Shown: positions 42,084-53,740 of the stretch, piece by piece
Numbering within the stretch: position 1 is the stretch's first letter
How the letters are laid out: the number at the start of each line of letters is the position of its first letter
Source: Drosophila miranda
Taxonomy: Eukaryota > Arthropoda > Insecta > Diptera > Drosophilidae
DNA: 64,000 nt
Assembly: GCF_003369915.1 (NCBI RefSeq)
Contig: NW_022881654.1
Location: forward strand, 1 to 64,000
Direction of reading: 5' to 3'
The notes under the pieces: model-generated
Databases searched by the model: none
Told to the model about the DNA's origin: nothing
The model's input: only the letters and a program-made list of their open reading frames with translations
Made by a program: the position numbers and the translations under genes

Positions 42084-42281
42084 CTGATTTTAATATTATT
42101 TTATTTTCAGGTTTATGTTTTGTAGGTTTGGCGATCAAGCGTCAGGAATCCAGTTAGGTAATTTGTGTTGTTATATTTATTGGATTTTTAACCTTTGTTT
42201 TGACTGATTTTAATTATTTTCTATTTACAGGTTCGATTGGTCCATTGGGAGGTTTGCGTTGAGTTTGGTAAGTAAGTCTAT
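42084..42281 (+). repeat. Micro-exon/intron-like array, left part, unit 3
   Basis: Same as in units 1 and 2 up to the Harbinger insertion. Confidence 0.55.
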
Positions 42282-42673
42282 CAGGCAGGCTCCGTTTTTC
42301 ATTTACTTTTGCGGATTACGTTTTCAGCCAAAACGTTTCGTTTTCGTTTTAAGGTGCTCCAGTTTTCACATATTTTTTTTATTGATATGTTTCTTTTTTC
42401 ATCGTTTCTGGCAAACAAAAACAGCTGACCTGGCTGCTTTGTAAAAATACAGCGTGATTAAAATGCCTTTTATTTTTTCAATTGCTTGTTTTGAAGCAAA
42501 ACGATTGCAGAAATTACGTGATCTAAGAAGATCTAGACATCTTAGATGCAACACTTGTGTATTTAACATGTCTGACGAACTGTGAGTAACAGCATGCGTA
42601 TTGAAAATTAAATTGCTAATGGTTAAGCTTTCAGATTTGTGAAGTCATTTCGGATCGACAAAAAAACTTTCAA

Positions 42674-43201
42674 AATGATTTTGGAGAAAGTTCAACCCCA
42701 TTAAGGTGTTACCAGGAAGTTATCTCCCTCTACGCAATTGGCTTCAGTAATGTGATATCTCGCCACTGGCTGCTACCAGTGGGCAGTTGCCAAAGACCAC
42801 CATATAAACATTGGACGCAGTACATTTGGAAAGATTCTTCACAAACTTATTCCGTTGATGGACAATCATATGAATATTTCTATCGGAACTTTAAATTGCC
42901 TCGAATTGGTGCCTGTGTGGATGGAACTCACATCAGAATACTAAAGCCTGTACAAAACCACTCCGTGTTCTATAATAGGAAATGATTTTATAGCATGAAT
43001 GCCATGGTGGTGTGTAACTACAACATGGAGATAATTGCTATTGATGCCACGCACCCTGGTTCGTGCCATGACTCCATCATTTGGAATCACTCCCCTGCTA
43101 GGGAATATTGCCACATATATATTGCTAGTGGCCACATAGCTTGGCCACTTCCTCCTCCAATTCCCCAAGCGATTGCTGAGCGAAGGGCCCTCCACCTGTA
43201 G
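42674..43201 (+). pseudogene. Harbinger transposase fragment, unit 3
   Basis: Sequence as in unit 2, with the shared TGA after YNRK. Confidence 0.8.
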
Positions 43202-43437
43202 CTCGAGTTTCTGATTTGTTTTTCGCCATCTTCTTGCGGATGTTTGTTTTCCAATCTGCCCAAACCTGAAATTGTAGAATTGAATATAGTAGTGTGCTAC
43301 CTTTTGTTGTGCAACACATACCTTTTTCCAACCCAATGCGTCCTTGATTGGCAGCCCAACAGCATTGAGAGCGCCGCAAAGCTCTGTCCGGGTTGTCTTT
43401 CATAAAACCCACCAGGATTTCATCTTGATTTATGCTT
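43125..43437 (-). pseudogene. Harbinger Myb/SANT-like protein, unit 3
   Basis: Intron 43266-43321 (56 bp) joins WKK to VWADWK. Same defect upstream. Confidence 0.75.
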
Positions 43438-44019
43438 TCCCTGGATATAAAGAACAAAGCGGTAATTTTGAAATAAAAAATTAATTTGCTGCACTTATGT
43501 ACATTTTGAAGTCCGAACTAAATTGGGCGGGAAACAGCTGTGCTCACCCAGATGTTCTGTTAAGCGCATGTTACAAGCACAGTCTGAGCTGTTACATGCA
43601 CATTTGTGCTGTTATACGCAAAAATTTATTACTTGCCAACGTTCCGATAACCAAATCGGAATGCGTCAGCTGCTTACACCAAAACGAAATTTGTTGTTGC
43701 TGTGGCCAATTTTGTCCGAACCAAATTTGAGGTTGGTTTAAAATAAAATTATTTATAAAGAAAGCACAAGTTAAATTACCCTGATATAGGTATCAAGTTT
43801 ATGTTAATGCATCAATAAGTCATCTATTTTTTTCCTTTTGCAATTAAGGTTCGTTTTGTTGTATAAAAAGCCGTTTACTTTTCATTTCGTCAACGAAAAT
43901 GTTTTCGTTTTGAAAACGAAGAAATCTTGCGGAATGGGAAAAAGAGAGCCCCAATTTATGTGATTTCAAAAGTAAATCGGAAAACTTTTGTGAAAGTGAA
44001 AAACGGAGCCTGGCTGTAT

Positions 44020-44585
44020 ATGTGCTTTTCCTTTGGTTAATTTTAGCTGCATTTTATTTGAAGGCTAAATTAATTTATTTAGAGGTTTGTGTTGAATTTG
44101 GTAAGTCAGTTTATTTCTGTTTTGGCTGTTTTTGATTGTATTTTATTTGCAGGTTTTGATTGGTTTGTTTGGAAGGTAGCGTAGTAAGTGAATTAATTTG
44201 TGTTTTGACTGATTATTGAATGTATTCTATTTGCAGGTTCAATTGGTTTATTTGGAGGTTTGCGTTGTGTTTGGTAAGCGAGTCTATTTCTGTTTTGGCT
44301 GATTTTGATTGTATTCCATTTGCAGGTTTTGGTTGGTTTGTTTGGAAGCTAGCGTGGTAAGTAAATTAATTTGTGTTTTGACTGATTTTAATTTTATTTT
44401 ATTTGCAGGTTCAATTCAATTGGTTTATTTGGAGGTGTGCGTTGAATTTGGTGAGCGAGTTTATTTCTGTTTTGGCTAATTTTGATTGTATTTTATTTGC
44501 AGGTTTTGATTGGTTTGCTTGGAGGTGATTTGGTAAGCGGTTTAAGTTATGTTTTGGCTGCTTTTAATAAGTTTTATTTGTAGGC
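44020..44585 (+). repeat. Micro-exon/intron-like array, right part, unit 3 (one period shorter)
   Basis: Lacks one 31+37-nt exon pair with its introns (about 173 bp) and has a 5-bp duplication (TTCAATTCAATTGG near 44409). Remaining donors and acceptors are intact. Confidence 0.75.
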
Positions 44586-44793
44586 TTATATTTTCTGGAT
44601 TTGGTGATAATGTGTCCATTTTTGCTGTGCCATTGGACCAAGTCTTAACCATTCGGCTGGAAGACGCCTTCCTCTTCATCCCCTCTGTGGTCTGGCACTA
44701 TAATTCTTTGTATACCCAATGGTTGACCCCTGATTCTTTCAAGTATTGTTTCCCTAGTGTATTTCCCCTTAGCATACATTTTTCTGTACACGT

Positions 44794-45312
44794 TTATTTG
44801 TAGTTCGCAGAATCTGTACAGGTTTTAGCCTTTTCCAGTCTTTCCTGTTCTTCATTTTCTAACCTCAGCAGAGTAGGAAGTCCTTTCCTCAGGATGGGTA
44901 CATACTTCTCTACTATAACTTTGCGCTCAGCTTCGGAATAGTATCGAGTCGGATCCAGATCTGGATTTGGTTGTTCCTGACGTTGTCCATTACTACGCGG
45001 GAGGATAAACTTCCGGAGTATATTGTCATATCTGTGGCGGCTAGATTTCAATCTATTAGGGACATGGGGGTTGGTCAGCAGTCTGGCCACTTCGGAGTTT
45101 GAGTGATCCACGAGTGAGTTAGCCGCTAGCTTTCTCGTAAACCTCCTGTCGTTTCTTGTGTATCTTGTGGCCCTAACTGCCCTCCTCACTAGTCTTCTCT
45201 TTTTTGGTTTGTGATGTGCACGGGAACAAAAGTTTGTCAAGGATAGTAATGGGTGTGGTGGAGGAAGGGCGGCACGGCACACGACAGACACCACAAAAGA
45301 ACAGGGCAACAC
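44794..45312 (-). CDS. Unidentified basic ORF, unit 3
   Basis: 172 codons; five amino-acid replacements relative to units 1 and 2 and a shorter CGGCA run upstream, which changes the N-terminus. Confidence 0.22.
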   Translation of the reverse strand: MLPCSFVVSVVCRAALPPPHPLLSLTNFCSRAHHKPKKRRLVRRAVRATRYTRNDRRFTRKLAANSLVDHSNSEVARLLTNPHVPNRLKSSRHRYDNILRKFILPRSNGQRQEQPNPDLDPTRYYSEAERKVIVEKYVPILRKGLPTLLRLENEEQERLEKAKTCTDSANYK

Positions 45313-45998
45313 AGAAAAACGTCAATGGCGACACGGCAAAGAACAACGAAAATGCGACACGAAACGGCACGAAACGGTTATAGCACGTCCGACGATCGCG
45401 ACCTCTCGAGCGGGTGGACGAGATGAGAGTGGCGGACGAGGTTCATGGTGGAACTCTCACATGTCCACCAACTCTCACACTCTCCCCCCCACTCGGGAGA
45501 CCCGGTCGCCGATCGTCATTTACCGGTGCTCTCACCCCCGGTTCCACTTTCACTCACCCCAATACTGAGTGAGATGAAAGTAGTCCGAGGGCAGCAGCAC
45601 CGATAAGTAGGCAATGGAGACTTAGAATGGCCGTTTGTTATAGTGGCTGTCTGTGTTGTCGTTGGTTAATGGCTAGTGTCTTATGTTCTTTGGCTCTGTG
45701 TATTGGCTGCTCTGTTGTTGGGGGATGGGATGGAAAGGGAAGGGGGAAATTTGCCTGCTCCCGTATAACCACCCGGATACTTTCAACTTCCGGATGTTAC
45801 GATCCGGGCGCGTGACGCTCCGAAGAGTCGACCGCATAGCATCATGTGGGCGGTTGAAATGGCTTTGTTGGGGCATTTGGCAGAGTGGCGTAGATTGGCA
45901 GTGTTCATTTTGTTCCTGCTCAACCGCATTTGGTCTTTAGTTGCTTTGAAGTGGGTAGGGGGTGGGAGGAAATGGCTGGGCGTAATTGCCGAATTTGA
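45313..45998. other. Non-coding flank, unit 3
   Basis: Contains the CTCTCAC cluster and two insertions absent from units 1 and 2 (about 28 bp at 45831 and about 8 bp at 45960). Confidence 0.3.
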
Positions 45999-46104
45999 GA
46001 CCGATAACACACTGGCATTGAGAAATGCATTTTAAATTTGAATTGGCTTTTTGGTGTGCTATCGGTCAGTCTGGTATTTGCGTGGTATTTTTGGTAATAC
46101 CACG
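45999..46104. other. Two adjacent stem-loops, unit 3
   Basis: Stem 45999-46012/46054-46067, with an A for G change that leaves a wobble or one mismatch depending on strand, and perfect stem 46081-46089/46096-46104. Confidence 0.72.
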
Positions 46105-46582
46105 TGTCAAGGGGAATTATGGGAATGGCAGATAGGTTGGGAAGAAGAGTAAGTAGGTAATAAAACTAATTAGAAACTACGAAAAATATACAATTAACTA
46201 CAGAAAAAACTACATTAATTTACAAAAACTTATTCCTAATATCACAGGCTATCAACTAAAACTATGGACAAACTATCTACGGACATGCAAAAACTACAGA
46301 AACAACAGTATTGACATCTACAACAAATACATTGATGCAGACAAGGTAAAATAAACGATAATTGACATACATTTACAACATATAAACATATTAATTATAT
46401 TTATTTTATTTCTAACAGGAGGACAAACAACAACGGAGCACCGGCGGGCATAACAAACGCAATGCGAACATTACGCTGTATACCGGCCGGCTCTGTTGTC
46501 CCCCTGTGTGCTGTTTATTGGCTGGCTGGATGTGTGTATTGGCGTGCATCGTGGGCAAAGGTGTTCATTGACGAGCGGCTCT

Positions 46583-48878
46583 GGTCCGGCCGCCCACGTT
46601 GCATCTGTCAGGTGGAGATGGCGCCTCCAATCGAGTGGCACTGGTCCGGCCCCCCGAGATGCGATCGTGGAATGGAGTGGCATTGACATCGGTGTGTGAT
46701 GCCAACGAATCATGATATTGGCCGCATCCAAGTGGCGAACTGGTCCGGCCACCAGGATGCGTTGTCGATTTTGTTGTTGTTGGCCGCATCCGAGTGGCTG
46801 CTGGTCCGGCCACCCAGGATGCGTTGTCAGTTGTATTGGCCTCCTCGGCCACGTTCGTCGTCGGACTGTAATGGCGTTTTGAGTGGCTGCTGGTCCGGCC
46901 ACCCAGATGAGGAGGTGTTTGTTTTGGCTTTGATTTTAATTTATGTTTATTTGCAGGTACTGTCGGCGTTTGGATGTTATTTGTGGCGACCCTTGTCTGG
47001 TTGGTGTTGGAGTAAAACAGCAGGTGAGTATTTTGTGTATTGGCTGTCTGCTTCTCCCTCCTGTTTCTTCTTCTTTTGCAGGATTTGCTGGCGTCCGGCG
47101 GCTCAACACTGGGCCATCCCGCCTTCACATAATTGGCATGAGAGACGGGCACGACCCAGTGGAGCGGCAACAGGTGCCAGCATCTTCGTCGTCGTTGTAA
47201 ATGGCAGCTACTGGTTTGGAGTGGCGTGACGTCATTGTGATGGTCGTATTGACGTCTTTTTCCTTTGTTGCAGTGGCTGGCCTCTGGACTTCTGTTGGAA
47301 TTGACGGTAGTGCTGCTGATGAGGCTTCCAAATTTCCAAATTTTCCAAAGGGAAAAAGAGAGAGACAAAATATTCGGCACTTTGACGGAGGGACTAAACC
47401 TCAGACACGTCTCGACTCCACAACGTTCACGACACGACTTTCCATTTGGTGTCAAGTGTGTGTGTGTGTGTGTGGTGTGAGTCAAGAAAGTGAAGTGGGG
47501 CCACGCTCAAAAGTATGCTGTCTCTTCCTTGTAATTCTCCCTAACTTAAAATTTGATTTGCAATCCCCTGTGAGTTCGTCAACTTGATGTTTTGTTGGCT
47601 GTAATGCGGTATAGGGTCTTCAGTCCCCTCTACTACCCTTGCCGCCTGCTGAGGGCAGACGACTAGGGATGTAGCATGTACATGTGGGCGGGCAGTTTAT
47701 AGGGGGCGTAGTTGTGCAATGCGAAGACTAGCATTTTTGGCTCAATTTAGGCCGTAGTGGTGGTGTGGCGGCAACTGGTGCTGATTGGAAAGTCGATTTG
47801 AAACCGATAATCAATTGTCAGCACCGTTGCCGCCGAAGATTTATCACAGATTGTAATAATTTTGTAGTGGGGTGTCGGAGAACCGCACTAATTACGAAAA
47901 TAACAATGGGGTGTGAAGAAGGGGTTAAAGAAATGAGATCGAAAATTCAGAAAGTACAGTGTTGCAACACGTAGTCAATTGAGGAATAGATAAAGAGAAA
48001 AGGTAAACAATGCAGGTGCTTTGTGTGGAAAATAAGAGGAAATACACTAAATAAAAAGAGACAAGCACTTGCAGAAATAACAATACAGATAAGTAGTAGA
48101 CTGGAGTGAAAACGACGGAAAAACAGGTAATAAAAGAGATACTACACTGGAACAAACACGAGACAAAACAGGTACAATTGATTTACGTTTACAATATTAC
48201 AATAGAAATAACAATTTAAAATAATGTCTATATCTTTTTCTATAATTACAGGGAAGACAAGAAACAGCGGAGCATCGGCCGGCATAGCAAAACACAATGC
48301 TTGTAAAGACATTGCGTTGCACGGTATGCCGTGCACCGGCCGACCCCGTCGTCCCCCCTGGTCATCGAAATTGGCGTCATCCGAAGTCGTCAGAAGTAGG
48401 TGCAATTAGCACCTCGTCGTCGTTGTGGCTGTGGCTGCCCTCTTGGAGAACCAGTGGCACTGGTCCGGCCACCAGCTGGGATCCAGGAGTAGACGGCACA
48501 CATATTACTGTGGCGACACGGGTCCGGCCACCAAAGTGAAATGGATGTGAGTGTGTGTGTGCGTCGGCAATTGTGGCCCTAATGTAGAGCGAGTGGCACT
48601 GGTCCGGCCACCAGCTGTGGGCAATGGCGGTCAACGACACACCTACTCGAACGGCACAGGTCCGGCCGCCCAAGTATAATGGATGTTTGTGTGTGTGTGT
48701 CTGAATGGCTGGCGGTAAGTATTTTGAGAGCCCTTTTTAATCGTATGTGTGGCTGATGGATTTTTTCCTTTTCCAGGACCATAGGGCACTCTGAATGCCA
48801 TGGCACTGGATCCGGGCACCAACTAAGGACGATGGCGGACACGACACACATAACTCGAACGGCACAGGTCCGGCCGCC
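46583..48878 (+). repeat. GGTCCGGCCRCC cluster, unit 3
   Basis: Same arrangement. The second motif has mutated to GGTCCGGCCCCC; the others are intact, although surrounding sequence has several changes. Confidence 0.7.
47353..48548. repeat. Block B, unit 3, first copy
   Basis: Carries a palindromic insertion (GCACGGTATGCCGTGC, 48319-48334) where units 1 and 2 read GCATACC. Confidence 0.75.
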
Positions 48879-49123
48879 CAAGTGTAATGGGTGTTTGTGT
48901 GTGTGTGTCTGTTTTTGGCTATTCTAGCAATCACCAACGCACTGCATTCGATTTGAATTTGTCCGGCCGTATGATTTTGCAAGTGTGTATGGCAGCATTT
49001 TTATTCGTTTATGTTTTATTTAATGGCTTTGATGGCGGCAGCGTCCGTTGTTCATTTTTGTTGTGGCATGCGAGTGATATACATTTGTCATTTAATCCAA
49101 TGCAGTGGCAGAGATGTGTCCAA

Positions 49124-51510
49124 TTAGTACACAGCGTTCCAGGATATCTGGTTGTCAAGCTGGTACCTCATGTTGCGGGCGTAGGCCTTACTGTCATCCA
49201 TGGAGTCGTCATCTGTCCACATCTCATCGTCATCATTTTCTTCATCCATTTCAGGATCCGTCTCTGGAATGCCGGCTGGCGTTGGCCCTAACGTTTTTTG
49301 TGGTTGGCCCTAACGTTTTTTGTGGTGGCTGTGATCGTGGTGGTTTCTTTGACCGCCTGGCTGCTGGAGCTGGGGCAACCACTGTTGCTGCTGCCATTGT
49401 TGGTGGATTTTCCGATGTTTCTGGAACTGCTGGAGTTGCCGTCACTGCCTGGGATTGGATGAGCGAGGTGAGTAATGACATCATCACTTCCAGCCTCTTT
49501 TCCAATCGCGTCATCCTCTGCGTATTCTCCAACAGTGCCTGGCTGCAGGATCCCTCGAAAGATTGGCGTTTCGGCTGCATCTTCTGCCGGGAGCGTGCAT
49601 TGGCAAGCTGCTGCTGCTGCTGTCGCTGTTGTTGTTGTTCGCGCTGCGGCTGCTGTTGCAGCTGCTGTAGCTGCTGCTGTTGTGGTGCCTGGGAACGGCT
49701 CAATGGCTGCTCTGGACGTCGTCGCCCAGTGCGTGGGCCAGAGGCAGCAGGCGTCTGTTTTTTTGTCTGTATTGTCTGCTGCTGCTTCTGCTTCTGCTGA
49801 TGTTGTTGTTGTCCTCTTCGTCGCCCAGGAGAGGAGACATTGAGTGGCGTCCATGCTGCCTGCTGCTGCTGTCCGCGCCAGGGATTGGCTGGCGTTTGAG
49901 CTGGCTGTTGCTGCTGCTGTCGGCGCCCTGGATGTGCTTGTGTTGTTTTTGCTGGTGGCTGCTGCTCTGGCAATGGCTGCAGAAGCGAGTTGCGCTTGCG
50001 ACGCAACTCCTGCATGGCCACTCGGTGCGACAGAAGGCGGCCCCTTGCTGCCTTGAATGCCGGACATCCCTTGTAGGCGCTGATGTGGGCGCCCTGGCAA
50101 TTGGCGCATTTAGGAGCGTCTGCTCTTGGCTTGGCACATGCCGTGGACGCGTGGGCACCCGCACACTTCATACAGACGAATGAACGCCTGCAGTAGGTGC
50201 GGGTGTGCCCAAAAGCCTGACATCTGTGGGGGGGGGGGAATAATTGTCGTTGGTTGGTGCTGTCGCTGCAGCATCCGAATTTGTCTGGCATTGGCATACT
50301 CAGGAAGGGCAGCTGGAGCAGCCAACGCCGCCGCCGCCGCCGCTGCTGCTGTGGGTTCCTGTGCCGCAACTACTAGTTGCATTTGCAGGTGAGTGAGGTA
50401 GAGCTAGTGGAGCATTGGCAGTGGCAGGGGCGGGGGCAGGTGTATTTTGTGTAATTGTCCGCTGATGTTGTTGCTGGTTTGATTGTTGGTGATGGGGATG
50501 GTTTTGAATTTGGGGATATGGGATTTGCTTGCTGTTGGTTACTTTCCGGAGTCGTCGTTTGGCCGATGCATGATTGGCATCCAAATTGTCGTCGTCATCG
50601 TCATCAAACTCAACAACCATAACATCACTGTCATCATCATCCACCTTGGCGCGGACGCTCTTCAGTGGCGAACGGGCCGCTGCAGCAGAGGTGGATGGGA
50701 TATCATCGGTATTGGCTGTGTTTGCTGCTGCTGATGTTCCTCTGGCGGCGGTGGTGGGGGGGGGTCCGCCAGTTAACATTGCTGTTAACAGGCATCGTCT
50801 GGCTGCCGACGTAATCGCAGTTGTCGTTTTTGTGTTTGATGTCGCTGTTTGTGTGCTGATGTATGTCATCATTGTATTTGTGGTTGTGGTTGTGGTATTG
50901 GCTGTGTGCATTGCATTTGGAACCGCTGCTGTGGCCGATCGAGCGGGGTTTGTGCCATGGCTGTGCTTCGAGTTCGAACTCGCTCCCGAACGGTCACTCG
51001 AACACGAATCTTTTGTTGGCTGCTGTTCGTGCAGAGGCTGCTCGAGTGCCCTCTCGTACTGTCGCTGGTACGAGGTCGTTATCCGCTCTCTCTTTGCGCC
51101 ACTGCCGCTGCCGACGCCGCCAATGCCTCAAGCCGGCGACTACCGCTGCTGCTGCTGCTGCTGCTGGCGTTCCTGGGTATGGGCCGCCTCCACCCAGTCG
51201 CCGATCTGGAACTGCTCCTGGCTGGTGAGATTGGGAATGGCCGCCCAGCTGTTGGGGCAGGGCAGGTCGGGGATGGGGCTTGTCGCCGGAGTGGCCGTGA
51301 TGGTGGTGTCGGCATTTGTGGTCCTCACATACCCGGTAATGGTGGCTGGAGCCGGTCCAGGAATTGGAGGAAGTGCCTCCAACCAGGTGGCGGAGTCGGT
51401 GGATTGGCGTCTCAGTATCGCTGCGTTTGCCACGGTGCCGGTGGCTGCGCTGTCGGCGCTGGCTTCGCCGTCGGCGGCGCTGTCGGAGCTGGCAGTGGAA
51501 ATGGCTGATT
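49124..51510 (-). pseudogene. Jockey-type ORF1 (Gag-like), unit 3, Gag core deleted
   Basis: One open segment of 372 codons (49251-50369) carries all three CCHC knuckles (HRCQAFGHTRTYC, CMKCAGAHASTAC, CANCQGAHISAYKGC) in one frame, then the Q-rich tail with QALLENTQRMTRLEKRLEVM. About 480 bp encoding the Gag core (units 1/2: 9730-10206) is missing, joined at a G-run at 50227-50238. It also has about 100 bp absent from units 1/2 near 50335-50440. Confidence 0.75.
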
Positions 51511-51517
51511 TGGGGCG

Positions 51518-52550
51518 AAAAAGAGAGAGACAAAATATTCGGCACTTGGACGGAGGGACTAAACCTCAGACACGTCTCGACTCCACAACGTTCACGACAC
51601 GACTTTCCATTTGGCAAGTGTGTGTGTGTGTGTGGTGTGAGTCAAGAAAGTGAAGTGGGGCCACGCTGAAAAGTATGCTGTCTCTTCTTTGTAATTCTCC
51701 CCTAACTTAAAATTTGATTTGCAATCCCCTGTGAGTTCGTCAACTTGATGTTTTGTTGGCTGTAATGCGGTATGTGGTCTTCAGTCCCCTCTACTACCCT
51801 TGCCGCCTGCTGAGGGCAGACGACTAGGAATGTAGCATGTAAATGTGGGCGGGCAGTTTATAGGGGGCGTAATTGTTTTATGCGAAGACTAGCATTTTTG
51901 GCTCAATTTAGGCCGTAGTGGTGGTGTGGCGGCAACTGATGCTGATTTGAAAGAAGAAGGGGTTAAAGAAATGAGATCGAAAATTCAAAAAGTGCAGTGT
52001 TGCAACACGTAGTCAATTGAGGAATAGATAAAGAGAAAAGGTAAACAATGCAGGTGCTTTACGTGGAAAATAAGACCCCTACTACAGATAAGTAGTAGAC
52101 TGGAGTGAAGACGACGGAAAAACAGGTAATAAAAGAGATACTACACTGGAACAAAGACGAGACAAAACAGGTACAATTGATTTACGTTTACAATATTACA
52201 ATAAACATAACAATTTAAAATAATGTCTATCTCTTTTTCTATAATTACAGGGAAGACAAGAAACAGCGGAGCATCGGCCGGCATAGCAAAACACAATGCT
52301 TGTAAAGACATTGCGTTGCATACCGGCCGACCCTGTCGTCCCCCCTGGTCGTCGAAATTGGCGTCATCCGAAGTCGTCAGAAGTAGGTGCAATTAGCACC
52401 TCGTCGTCGTTGTGGCTGTGGCTGCCCTCTTGGAGAACCAGTGGCACTGCTCCGGCCACCAGCTGGGAGCCAGGAGTAGACGGCACACATATTACTGTGG
52501 CGACACGGGTCCGGCCGTCAAAGTGAACTGGATGTGAGTGTGTGTTATTT
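51518..52550. repeat. Block B, unit 3, second copy, upstream of ORF1
   Basis: Directly abuts the ORF1 5' end, and with 47353-48548 flanks ORF1 as a direct repeat. It has two internal deletions (near 51953 and 52074). It ends in the TG-rich site, followed by a T-run (52547-52558) and a DINE-1. This is the flank that gypsy sequence replaces in units 1 and 2. Confidence 0.75.
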
Positions 52551-52558
52551 TTTTTTTT

Positions 52559-53740
52559 TATACCCGATACTCAAAATGAGTATTGGGGTATATTAGATTT
52601 GTGGTAAAAGTGGATGTGTGTAACGTCCAGAAGGAATCGTTTCCGACCCCATAAAGTATATATATTCTTGATCAGCATCAATAGCCGAGTCGATTGAGCC
52701 CTGTCTGTCTGTCCGTCTGTCCGTCCGTCCGTCCGTCCGTCCGTCCGTCCGTCCGTCTGTCCGTCCGTCCGTCCATCCGTCCGTCCGTCCGTCCGTCCGT
52801 CCGTCCGTCCGTCCGTCCGTCCCCTTCAGCGCCTATTGCTCAAAGACTATAAGAGCTAGAGCAACGATGTTTTGGATCCAGACATCTGTGAAATGTCACT
52901 GCTACAAAAATATTTCAAAACTTTGCCTTGCCCATTTCCGCCCCCACAAAAGACGAAAATCTGTGGCATCCACATTTTTAAAGATACGATAAAACCAAAA
53001 ATGCAGAATCGTAGAAGATGACTATATAATCTAGAGTGTAAAATCTCAACCAGATCGTATAATTATTATAGCCAGAATCAAGAAAACAATTTCATTCTTT
53101 CTCGCTCTGTCTCTCTCTAACACACAGGTTTCATGGTCGGCTTTGCCAATTGCAAAATATGAGTTCAAGGATCTCAGAACCTATAAGAGCCAGAGCAACC
53201 AAATTTGGTATCCACACTCCTGTGATATCGGACCTTGACCGTTTTGTGTCCAAATTTCGCCACACCCCCTTCCGCCCCCGCAAAGGACGAAAATCTGGGC
53301 ATCCACAAATCTCAGAGACTATTAAGGCTAGAGTAACCAAATTTGGTATCCGCACTTCTGTTAGATCTCACTATAAAACGTTTATCTCAGAATTTCGCCC
53401 CACCCCTTTCCGCCCCCACAAAGAACGAAAATCTGTTGCATCCACAATATTGCACATTCGAGAAAACTAAAAACGCAGAATCATAGATAATGACCATATC
53501 TATCAGATTGCTGAATCTGGATCAGATCAGATCATTTATAGCCAAAAGGAACAAATCAATTTTCACTGGCTACGCAGCCCCCGACGTCACGCTCAGACTG
53601 ATTTTGTGTCTCTCTCGCACGCACTCCTTGTCGTGTCGTTTAATATTAGCGGCGTCTGCCGGAGGAGAGCCATACTGACTTAGTATCGGGTATAACTGTA
53701 GAGTTGCGGTCTCCGCAGCAACTCACAACGTTCCCCCTCG
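52559..53740. mobile_element. DINE-1/INE-1-type Helentron, independent insertion
   Basis: Same ends and 3' hairpin (loop TCT instead of TGT) as the unit 1/2 elements, but in a different location. The GTCC-type tract is much longer (about 52701-52820). It is bounded on both sides by T-runs that look like one poly(T) tract split by the insertion. Confidence 0.85.

Larger units (their letters stand above)
42282..44016. mobile_element. PIF/Harbinger transposon, unit 3
   Basis: 1735 bp; terminal repeats and flanking TAT preserved, insertion site identical to the other units. Confidence 0.88.
40646..52550. repeat. Tandem amplicon unit, copy 3 (partial, divergent right end)
   Basis: This copy is collinear with copies 1 and 2 up to about 51560. 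It then leaves the shared order: the gypsy fragment that starts at 11513 and 31837 is missing. From about 44000 onward it carries more substitutions than copies 1 and 2 show between each other. It lacks one 173-bp period of the micro-exon array, has a 28-bp insertion near 45831 and an insertion near 48320, and lost about 480 bp from the ORF1 region. Copies 1 and 2 are therefore the more recent duplicates over this stretch. Confidence 0.9.

Noticed and set aside
52690..52825. GTCC/GTCTGTCC microsatellite as a separate feature
   Set aside because: It is the variable internal tract that belongs to DINE-1 elements, only longer in this copy.
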